Below the pieces are notes generated by a model. That model searched no databases and was not told where the DNA came from. It saw only the letters and a list, made by a program, of their open reading frames with translations. A DNA stretch of 8,044 nucleotides, from the NCBI GenBank assembly GCA_017381835.1, contig JAFOBK010000081.1, positions 1 through 8,044 on the forward strand, read 5' to 3'. The stretch's first letter is position 1. Every line of letters starts with the position of its first letter. This stretch comes from Oscillospiraceae bacterium. GTDB lineage: Bacteria; Bacillota_A; Clostridia; Oscillospirales; Oscillospiraceae. Below are positions 1 through 4,991 of the stretch, one piece after another. Both the position numbers and the translations under genes were made by a program.

Positions 1-349
1 AGTCAGCGAACATGACCTCCTGGGCGATTGCCCAGTTTTCAGGGAAACGGCTGTAAATATCGCCTACCAGCTGCATGCCGTTCAGCTCAGCCACCACGCG
101 GTGGGGCTTATGCTTCTTCACCAGTGCCTGCAGTTCCTTGGTGGTTACGGTCTGCTGGTCCAGCACTTCCAGGTATACATTCTGATGGGGATAGGTGGAG
201 AAGTCATACTCCTCCTCGCCCTCTTCGAACACCAGCAGCAGCGTACGCTCGCCGGCATTGAAGCGGGGATCTTCCAGGGTTTCCTGGATGAATTTGGTCT
301 TACCGGAATCCAGGAAGCCGGTAAACACATAAACGGGAATCTGAATCAT
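1..349 (-). CDS. CobW/P47K-like (COG0523-type) P-loop GTPase, 3' end cut off by window edge
   Basis: The ATG at 349-347 opens a frame that stays open to the window edge, giving 116 residues beginning MIQIPVYVFTGFLDSGKTKF. A Walker A/P-loop (G11-F-L-D-S-G-K-T18) lies directly after an N-terminal beta strand, the layout of COG0523 metal-chaperone GTPases. Compared with its upstream neighbour (GFLGAGKT), the loop reads GFLDSGKT. The family CxCC metal-binding motif, expected near residues 60-70, is not present; that stretch reads LEVLDQQTV. The usual E-x-x-G segment appears as AELNGM (residues 87-92). The start is 12 nt after the previous stop, and the SD (AGAGG) overlaps that stop region, so the two genes are probably co-transcribed and translationally coupled. 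Nucleotide binding is well supported. The metal and the client protein are unknown, and the C-terminal domain is not visible. Confidence 0.85.
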   Translation of the reverse strand, partial: MIQIPVYVFTGFLDSGKTKFIQETLEDPRFNAGERTLLLVFEEGEEEYDFSTYPHQNVYLEVLDQQTVTTKELQALVKKHKPHRVVAELNGMQLVGDIYSRFPENWAIAQEVMFAD

Positions 350-361
350 AGGTTTTACCTC

Positions 362-1519
362 TTACAGACCAAACAGATACTGTATGCCATGCTCGTCCAG
401 CTTGGAGCCGATGACGCAGAGCTTGCCGGTGGTATCGGCGCTGCCAGTACGCAGGTTCATCTCGCCGGGAACAAAGTCAAAGTGGATCCAGGAGCCGTCC
501 TCAGCCGCCAGGATGCCCTTTGCTCGCAGAACCATACCGTAAGTGCCAAGATCCAGTTCTTCCAGAGCATCCCGCACAAAGTCCATGGTAAACTTTTTGT
601 GGGTCTCAGTGCCCCAGGAAGTGAAGACTTCGTCGGCATGGTGATGATGGTGGTCATGGTCATGGCAGCCGCAGGTGCAATGCTCATCATGCTCATGGTG
701 GTGATGATGTTCATGATCATGTTCGTGATCATGGCAACCGCAGTCACAATGCTCGTCATGGTCATGATGGTGATGCTCGTGGTCGTGATCGTGATGGTGA
801 TGCTCGTGATGGTGGTCATGGTCGTGGTCATGATCGTGGCAGCCACAGGTGCAATGCTCATCATGCTCATGGTGGTGATGGTGGTGCTGAGCAGCCTTCA
901 TCTCCGCAATAATCTTGGCGATGGTTGCGCCGCCTTCCATAGCCTCCTTCAGCTGCTCACCGGTGAGCTCACACCAGGGAGTGGTAACGATGGTAGCATT
1001 GGGATTATGCTCCTTCAGCATGGAAACAGCGGTATCCAGCTTCTTCTGCGGTACAGAATCAGTACGGGAGAGGATAATGCAGGCAGCTGTTTCCACCTGG
1101 TTATTATAGAACTCACCGAAGTTCTTCATATAGACCTTTACCTTATTAGCGTCAACAACCGCAACGGTGCTGCCCAGCTGGACATCTTCGCAGGTGACCT
1201 TCTCCACAGCGCCGATCACATCGGACAACTTGCCCACGCCGGAGGGCTCGATGATGATACGGTCGGGATGGTACTCGTCAATAACCTGAGTCAGCGCACG
1301 GCCGAAGTCGCCCACCAGGCTGCAGCAGATACAGCCGGAGTTCATCTCGGTAATATTGATGCCTGCCTCCTGCAGGAAGCCGCCGTCAATACCGATCTCA
1401 CCGAACTCATTCTCAATCAGCACCAGCTTTTCGCCCTTATAGCCTTCGGAAATCATCTTCTTAATCAGGGTAGTCTTGCCGGCACCCAGGAAGCCGGAAT
1501 AAATATCAATTTTCGTCAT
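362..1519 (-). CDS. COG0523/CobW-family metal-chaperone GTPase with a giant His/Cys-rich metal-binding insert
   Basis: 385 residues. The Walker A is G9-F-L-G-A-G-K-T16, and the family-defining CxCC is C63-I-C-C66. E91-P-S-G94 follows, and the G4 position reads S151-R-T-D154 instead of the usual NKxD. Residues 1 to about 205 are the cobW GTPase domain. Residues 212-294 are an insert with about 45 His and 9 Cys. Residues 295-385 match a CobW C-terminal domain. COG0523 proteins use GTP hydrolysis to deliver Zn, Co, Ni or similar metals to client enzymes or act in metal limitation; which metal applies here cannot be told from sequence. I start at the ATG at 1519, not the GTG at 1528, because the SD AAAGGTG (1526-1532) is 6 nt before the ATG and overlaps the GTG. 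It is the first gene after its own promoter and is followed 12 nt later by a second P-loop GTPase. The cytosolic location is inferred from the lack of signal or membrane segments. Confidence 0.93.
   Translation of the reverse strand: MTKIDIYSGFLGAGKTTLIKKMISEGYKGEKLVLIENEFGEIGIDGGFLQEAGINITEMNSGCICCSLVGDFGRALTQVIDEYHPDRIIIEPSGVGKLSDVIGAVEKVTCEDVQLGSTVAVVDANKVKVYMKNFGEFYNNQVETAACIILSRTDSVPQKKLDTAVSMLKEHNPNATIVTTPWCELTGEQLKEAMEGGATIAKIIAEMKAAQHHHHHHEHDEHCTCGCHDHDHDHDHHHEHHHHDHDHEHHHHDHDEHCDCGCHDHEHDHEHHHHHEHDEHCTCGCHDHDHHHHHADEVFTSWGTETHKKFTMDFVRDALEELDLGTYGMVLRAKGILAAEDGSWIHFDFVPGEMNLRTGSADTTGKLCVIGSKLDEHGIQYLFGL
638..886 (-). repeat. His/Cys-rich repeat region inside the CobW-like gene (three EHCxCGCHDH units)
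   Basis: This encodes residues 212-294 of the GTPase. Three copies of the motif EHCxCGCHDH (x is T, D, T) are embedded in runs of His alternating with Asp/Glu. At DNA level a 35-nt block at 672-706 is identical to 846-880, and a third copy at 741-775 differs at 6 positions. Copy spacings are 69 and 105 nt, both multiples of three, so the reading frame is kept. This is a coding repeat that probably grew by slippage or unequal recombination. It is likely to vary in length between strains. Confidence 0.9.
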
Positions 1520-1525
1520 AGTTTT

Positions 1526-1532
1526 CACCTTT
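1526..1532 (-). promoter_or_regulatory. Ribosome binding site that decides the start of the CobW-like gene
   Basis: AAAGGTG lies 6 nt before the ATG at 1519. An in-frame GTG at 1528 would lie inside this SD, so the ATG start is preferred. Confidence 0.7.
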
Positions 1533-1566
1533 CATTTCTAGGCTTTCGTATTTTTCCCTAAAGAGT

Positions 1567-1595
1567 ATTATAGCACGGTATACCCCCTATTTCTA
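1567..1595 (-). promoter_or_regulatory. Housekeeping sigma-A type promoter of the CobW-like operon
   Basis: The -10 is a perfect TATAAT (1567-1572), preceded by TGC to give an extended -10 (TGCTATAAT). The -35 candidate is TAGAAA (1590-1595, 4 of 6 matches) with a 17-bp spacer. Transcription would begin near 1560, giving a leader of about 40 nt before the ATG at 1519. The sequence just upstream is AT-rich. It sits directly downstream of the sipL-side terminator, so the metal operon looks independently transcribed. Confidence 0.75.
1580..1590. promoter_or_regulatory. Candidate metal- or formaldehyde-sensor (CsoR/RcnR/FrmR-type) operator
   Basis: ATAGGGGGTAT on the minus strand (ATACCCCCTAT on the plus strand) is a five-base G-tract between inverted ATA/TAT ends. 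It lies wholly in the promoter spacer. CsoR/RcnR/FrmR-family repressors recognise G/C tracts flanked by AT-rich inverted ends. The assignment is by resemblance only; no regulator gene is visible in the window. Confidence 0.3.
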
Positions 1596-1616
1596 CCCAT
1601 AAAATTTGTTTTTCTG

Positions 1617-1674
1617 AAAAAACAAATACGCAAGCCTTCGACAGAAACCCCTTGCATCTGCCTAAAGACTTGCG
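1617..1674 (-). terminator. Intrinsic terminator ending the sipL transcript
   Basis: On the minus strand the outer arms CGCAAGTCTTT (1674-1664) and GAAGGCTTGCG (1639-1629) pair with two G-U wobbles. The inner arms GGCAGA and TCTGTC extend the stem past one bulged A, giving about 17 bp with an 11-nt loop. A T-rich run follows (1628-1617, ending in six T). It lies about 90 nt after the sipL stop and just before the promoter of the next operon. Confidence 0.7.
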
Positions 1675-1687
1675 CTAAATTATCTTC

Positions 1688-1720
1688 GGCGGACATTCAC
1701 CCTGAATGCGACACACCGCC
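1688..1720 (-). other. Stem-loop in the sipL 3' untranslated region
   Basis: GGCGG (1720-1716 read on minus) pairs with CCGCC (1692-1688), and inside it CATTCA pairs with TGAATG around a GGG loop. There is no T-run next to it, so it is not a terminator by itself. Confidence 0.4.
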
Positions 1721-1721
1721 A

Positions 1722-1752
1722 CCGCCGCTGCGCACTCCCAACGCAGCGGCGG
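1722..1752 (-). other. Perfect GC-rich hairpin immediately after the sipL stop
   Basis: Arms CCGCCGCTGCG (1722-1732) and CGCAGCGGCGG (1742-1752) form 11 perfect bp around a 9-nt loop. It starts 8 nt after the sipL stop. On the minus strand no T-run follows. On the plus strand TTTCTTTT (1755-1762) follows, so the hairpin is terminator-like only for antisense transcription. In the sense direction it may protect the mRNA 3' end. Confidence 0.55.
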
Positions 1753-1760
1753 CATTTCTT

Positions 1761-3257
1761 TTATACCACCGGAATCAAAAGCATCTGGGTATCATCCAGT
1801 TCTGACTGCAACCCATTGGCCTCCTGAATGGCCAGTACGGTGGAACCGGTTTCTTTCGACAGCTCCCATAGGGATTTTCCTTCCGATCTTCTCAGGATCA
1901 GGCTGGGACGCATAGGATCCGGCTGCCGCAATTCCCCCAAATCCAGAGCGGTCACCATTGGGATCGGAGTATCGGAAATCATTTCCGCCACAACGCATGC
2001 ATCATGGGACATCTGCGCTGCTCCGGATCCGAGCGTTCCCTGGGGTTTCCCTGCCGGCCACATGACAGCATCTACAAAAGTACCTTCCTCTACAGGCATG
2101 GTCAGTGACTGCTCCCAGTTTTGCATGCCGGTACGCAGATTGCCTTCCATGTCGACGACTTGATACTGAAACTGCCCAGGAAGTTCCACGGTTACTTCTC
2201 CTGCACCACCGCGGGTGTAGACCGGCTGGGGCAGGAACTGCATATCCACAAGGCGCATTCCCTCCATTGGGCTGTTTTTCTGAATATGGACGATTTGCTT
2301 TTTCCGCTCAAGAATACCCGGTAATTTCAAATCTTCCCGGATCGGATCTACGCTGCGGCGGGGAGAGTAGGCGTCCTCAACGACCTGCACCAGCGGCCGA
2401 TGACTGATCCGATATTGACATACTAACCCGGCTTTTACTGAAAGGGTGTTGCCGTCGCTGTCTAACTCCAGTGCAGTGACACAGGGCCAGAGAATCGCTT
2501 CCCCATCGTCACCGTACTCCCCTTCCAGTTCACTGTACTGGGTAAAGGGCAGGTCAAAATCCCAACTATACTCCCCGCCATCTTCAGCAAGATAACAGAT
2601 ATGGAGCAGACCGTTGCCGCGAAAAACCACTTTATCCCCCATCATTTTTTCCTCGGTGATCTCCGGCTGCAAATAATAGCGGGTAAGCTTTTCCAGTTTT
2701 GGCGCCGAGGGTGGGAGTGTCAGGCTTTCCTCAAGGTTAAAAGTTTTCTCCCCTGCTTCTGCCGGCAACTCCATTGGGTAGACTTTGGTCAGCAGCTGCA
2801 CATCCTCAGGTATATTCTCCGGTTCATACAGGTCTTTGCTTCCCCGCTCCATGGCCCATCCTAGAATGGACACATTTGCTCTGACCATCATCTTCCTGGC
2901 AGACAGGCTTCTGGCATCTACACTGCGAAGCAGACACTGGGCAAAAATTGTTCCATCATGCTGTGTTTCCGGTAAATTCCAGCGCATCTGAAATGGCAGC
3001 CAGCTTTCCACACATTGGGGCTGACCGCCTTCTTCCGGCAGATACTGCACCCAGACCATGGTTCCACCGCTGACAGTCATTCCCTCAGATTGCCATTCTT
3101 TACTGCGCAGGATCACTTGCCCCCAGGCACCTATAATGCTGCCGATATCCGGCATGCCATCGCTGATTCGAAATTCCTGGGTCTGTTCCTGACTCTGCAC
3201 CTCGCGCTTCAAAGTATGCAGGCAGGAGATTTCTTGTTTTGCAAACTGCAATTGCAT
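1761..3257 (-). CDS. sipL: SipL-like spore coat morphogenetic protein (SPOCS/DUF3794 repeats plus LysM)
   Basis: 498 residues, close to the roughly 500-residue SipL of Clostridioides difficile. The N-terminal half and centre contain repeated beta-rich SPOCS (DUF3794) segments at about residues 30-130, 175-290 and 330-430, recognisable by strings such as GQVILRSKEW and DGMPD. Residues 452-498 form a C-terminal LysM (SLILRRSEGKSLWELSKETG followed by IQEANGL and LLIPVV). In C. difficile, SipL is the functional counterpart of SpoVID and binds the coat basal protein SpoIVA through its LysM in the mother cell. I choose the ATG at 3257 because the SD AAAGGAG (3266-3272) is 8 nt upstream. The GTG at 3266 and ATG at 3263 are too close to that SD. 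A sigma-E-like promoter lies just upstream, which fits mother-cell expression. It could be a paralogous SPOCS/LysM coat protein rather than the SipL orthologue. Confidence 0.85.
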   Translation of the reverse strand: MQLQFAKQEISCLHTLKREVQSQEQTQEFRISDGMPDIGSIIGAWGQVILRSKEWQSEGMTVSGGTMVWVQYLPEEGGQPQCVESWLPFQMRWNLPETQHDGTIFAQCLLRSVDARSLSARKMMVRANVSILGWAMERGSKDLYEPENIPEDVQLLTKVYPMELPAEAGEKTFNLEESLTLPPSAPKLEKLTRYYLQPEITEEKMMGDKVVFRGNGLLHICYLAEDGGEYSWDFDLPFTQYSELEGEYGDDGEAILWPCVTALELDSDGNTLSVKAGLVCQYRISHRPLVQVVEDAYSPRRSVDPIREDLKLPGILERKKQIVHIQKNSPMEGMRLVDMQFLPQPVYTRGGAGEVTVELPGQFQYQVVDMEGNLRTGMQNWEQSLTMPVEEGTFVDAVMWPAGKPQGTLGSGAAQMSHDACVVAEMISDTPIPMVTALDLGELRQPDPMRPSLILRRSEGKSLWELSKETGSTVLAIQEANGLQSELDDTQMLLIPVV

Positions 3258-3265
3258 GTGCATCA

Positions 3266-3272
3266 CTCCTTT
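3266..3272 (-). promoter_or_regulatory. Ribosome binding site that decides the sipL start
   Basis: AAAGGAG sits 8 nt before the ATG at 3257, and only 2 nt before the ATG at 3263. The downstream ATG is therefore the likely start, giving a protein beginning MQLQFAKQEI. Confidence 0.75.
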
Positions 3273-3281
3273 AGCTACTGC

Positions 3282-3310
3282 ATTCTATGCACATGGGGAC
3301 AAGATTATGC
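3282..3310 (-). promoter_or_regulatory. Sigma-E-type sporulation promoter for sipL
   Basis: The -35-like GCATAAT (3304-3310) is separated by 14 bp from the -10-like CATAGAAT (3282-3289). The Bacillus/Clostridium sigma-E consensus is roughly KMATATT, 13-15 bp, CATACAAT, so agreement is good at both elements. A start near 3275 would leave a short leader of about 18 nt holding the complete SD. sipL/spoVID-type genes are known sigma-E targets. There is no experimental evidence here. Confidence 0.6.
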
Positions 3311-3311
3311 G

Positions 3312-3461
3312 TTAATGCCTGCGCAGGAGGCAGCCACCCAGGCCGATCAAAGCAAACCCGATCAGATGACAAACAAGTCCGCTTTCCAGCCAGGTGCCAA
3401 TCAGCACACCCAAACCAAAAGCCAGCACACAGCATCCGTACAGCACATTCTGACGGCACAT
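3312..3461 (-). CDS. Small two-helix membrane protein, 49 residues, function unknown
   Basis: This ATG-to-TAA frame encodes 49 residues: MCRQNVLYG, a hydrophobic stretch (about residues 6-24), a short polar turn containing E26-S, a second hydrophobic stretch (about 29-45) and a basic end (LLRRH). That pattern is a helical hairpin inserted in the membrane with a positively charged C-terminus. It has four Cys. An SD-like AGGGGG lies 8 nt before the ATG, inside the 3' arm of the liv-operon terminator. It ends 54 nt before the sipL ATG on the same strand and is preceded by its own sigma-E-like sequence. A sporulation-linked membrane role is therefore a reasonable guess but no more. I do not recognise a named family. 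A chance ORF remains possible, though length, SD, composition and position argue for a real gene. Confidence 0.6.
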   Translation of the reverse strand: MCRQNVLYGCCVLAFGLGVLIGTWLESGLVCHLIGFALIGLGGCLLRRH

Positions 3462-3499
3462 AAAAAACACCCCCTGCTTACTCTATGCAGGGGGTGTTT
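3462..3499 (-). terminator. Strong intrinsic terminator of the liv operon
   Basis: The arms are AAACACCCCCTGC (3499-3487 on minus) and GCAGGGGGTGTTT (3477-3465), 13 bp around a 9-nt loop. A run of six T follows on the minus strand (3467-3462). It begins 5 nt after the livF stop. The ATG of the small membrane gene starts right at the end of the T-run. Confidence 0.85.
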
Positions 3500-3507
3500 G
3501 ATTATTA
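3480..3507 (-). promoter_or_regulatory. Candidate sigma-E-type promoter embedded in the liv terminator
   Basis: TAATAAT (3501-3507, overlapping the livF stop codon) is followed by 13 bp and then CATAGAGT (3480-3487), which spans the terminator loop. Both elements resemble the sigma-E consensus and the better sipL promoter downstream. A start near 3473 would exclude the left arm of the hairpin, leaving the SD of the small membrane gene unpaired in the transcript. Confidence 0.35.
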
Positions 3508-4215
3508 ACCGCCGAGGTAGGCTTTTCTCACTTCATCAGACTGTGCCAGCTCAATGCCGGTACCGCTTAAGGTGATGCTGCCGGTCTCCATGACGTAAGC
3601 ACGGTGGGCGATTTCCAGCGCCTTGCTTGCATTCTGCTCAACCAGCAAAATAGTGGTGCCGGACTCATTGAGCTCCTTAATGATGGAGAAGATCTGATCC
3701 ACCAGAATAGGTGCCAGGCCCATGGAGGGTTCATCCAGCATGAGAAGCTTGGGATGAATCATCAACGCACGGGACATAGCCAGCATCTGCTGCTCACCAC
3801 CGGAGAGAGTGCCCGCAATCTGATTGCGGCGCTCTGCCAGTCGGGGGAAGCGCTCATAGATAAATTCAAGGTCTTCCTTGAACTTCTGCTGATCTTTGAC
3901 GGTGTAGGCACCCATCAGCAGGTTCTCATACACAGACAGTTCCTGGAAAATACGGCGACCTTCGGGAACCTGGGTCATACCCATGCCGACAATCTTATGG
4001 CAGGGGGTCTTGGTAATATCGTGGCCGTCAAAGATAACAGTACCGCTCTTCTTGGGAAGCAGACCAACCACGCTCTGCATCATAGTGGTCTTACCGGCGC
4101 CGTTGGCACCGATCAAAGAAACGATTTCGCCCTCGTTGACTTCAAAGCTGATACCCTTCAGTGCACAGATAACACCATAGTAAACTTCAAGATTCTTAAC
4201 TTCCAATAATGCCAT
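3505..4215 (-). CDS. livF: Amino-acid (branched-chain type) ABC importer ATPase LivF
   Basis: 236 residues, the usual LivF length. Walker A is G36-A-N-G-A-G-K-T43, the ABC signature L137-S-G-G-E-Q-Q143, and Walker B L157-L-M-L-D-E-P163. The H-loop position is Gln (V192-E-Q194-N), which is normal for LivF, and the C-terminus (VRKAYLGG) is typical. It works on the cytoplasmic face of the membrane as one half of the LivG/LivF ATPase pair powering uptake through LivH/LivM. The start ATG at 4215 has an SD (GGAGG) that runs into the livG stop codon 5 nt upstream, so translation is probably coupled. It is the last gene before the operon terminator. The exact substrate is not set by this subunit. Confidence 0.95.
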   Translation of the reverse strand: MALLEVKNLEVYYGVICALKGISFEVNEGEIVSLIGANGAGKTTMMQSVVGLLPKKSGTVIFDGHDITKTPCHKIVGMGMTQVPEGRRIFQELSVYENLLMGAYTVKDQQKFKEDLEFIYERFPRLAERRNQIAGTLSGGEQQMLAMSRALMIHPKLLMLDEPSMGLAPILVDQIFSIIKELNESGTTILLVEQNASKALEIAHRAYVMETGSITLSGTGIELAQSDEVRKAYLGG

Positions 4216-4220
4216 CGTGC

Positions 4221-4991
4221 TTATCCTCCGATATATGCCTTGATAACCTTGGGATCCTGCAGAACAGCCTTGGTATCGCCCTGGGACAGGACAGTGCCGA
4301 AGCTGAGGACGGTAAGCTCATCACACAGATCAGACACGAAGTTCATATCATGCTCGATCAGCAGGATGGTCATGTCAAACTCGTCCCGAATAAAGCGGAT
4401 GGTGCGGGCCAGGTCTTCGGTTTCATGGGGGTTCATACCGGCTGCAGGCTCATCCAGCAGCAGGATCTTGGGGTTGGTTGCCAGGGCTCTTGCAATTTCC
4501 AGCTTACGCTGCTTACCATAAGGCAGATTGCAGGCCAGGCTGTTACGCTCATTTTCCAGATCGAAGATCCGCAGCAATTCCTTAGCCTTCTCCCGCATTT
4601 GCTTCTCTACCTTGAAATGCCGGGGCAGACGCAGGGCAGATTCCAGGAAGCTGCAGCGGTATTCAGGACGGTTATGCAGGCCGACCATAACATTACGGAC
4701 AACAGTCATGTTATTGAAAAGACGAATATTCTGGAAGGTACGGGCAATGCCCTTCTGATTGATCTTATCAGGTCTGAGATTCTTCATCTCCTCACCATCC
4801 AGGAAGAAGGTGCCGTAAGTAGGCTTGTAGACGCAGGTCAGCAGGTTGAAGATGGTAGTCTTACCGGCGCCGTTGGGGCCGATCAGGCCGTAGATCTGAT
4901 TCTTCTTAATACGGATATTTACATCCTGGGCAGCCTGCAGACCGCCAAAGGAGATGCCCAGGCCTTTGGTTTCCAAAACATACTCAGCCAT
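4221..4991 (-). CDS. livG: Amino-acid (branched-chain type) ABC importer ATPase LivG
   Basis: 256 residues. Walker A is G38-P-N-G-A-G-K-T45, the Q-loop lies near Q87, and the signature is the LivG-type L156-P-Y-G-K-Q161. Walker B is I176-L-L-L-D-E-P182 and the H-loop is H214 in LIEHDM. The AAGMNP stretch after Walker B is characteristic of LivG. It pairs with LivF as the ATP-hydrolysing dimer of a HAAT-family importer. The ATG at 4991 overlaps the livM stop by one base (TGATG). Its SD (AAAGGAGG) is contained in the last codons of livM, so the two are coupled. There is no truncation or missing catalytic residue. Confidence 0.95.
   Translation of the reverse strand: MAEYVLETKGLGISFGGLQAAQDVNIRIKKNQIYGLIGPNGAGKTTIFNLLTCVYKPTYGTFFLDGEEMKNLRPDKINQKGIARTFQNIRLFNNMTVVRNVMVGLHNRPEYRCSFLESALRLPRHFKVEKQMREKAKELLRIFDLENERNSLACNLPYGKQRKLEIARALATNPKILLLDEPAAGMNPHETEDLARTIRFIRDEFDMTILLIEHDMNFVSDLCDELTVLSFGTVLSQGDTKAVLQDPKVIKAYIGG

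Noticed and set aside
457..870. Minus-strand 137-residue Met/Thr/Ile-rich frame
   Set aside because: It is an out-of-frame reading of the His/Asp repeat of the real gene on the same strand.
638..886. Repeats that might suggest a CRISPR array or minisatellite
   Set aside because: Copies are unevenly spaced, stay in codon frame and encode a continuous His/Cys-rich peptide inside an intact gene.
101..1561. Plus-strand 486-residue open frame opposite the His-rich GTPase
   Set aside because: It is antisense to a clear COG0523 gene. Its middle is Met/Val/Ala low-complexity sequence that is simply the complement of the His/Asp codons, and it has no family motifs.
1722..1762. Plus-strand intrinsic terminator (GC hairpin plus TTTCTTTT)
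   Set aside because: No plus-strand gene reads toward it. It is listed instead as a hairpin in the sipL 3' region.
3271..3459. Minus-strand 62-residue frame overlapping the small membrane gene
   Set aside because: It lies in another frame, lacks a positioned SD and has unstructured composition. The 3312-3461 frame in the same DNA gives a coherent two-helix protein with an SD.
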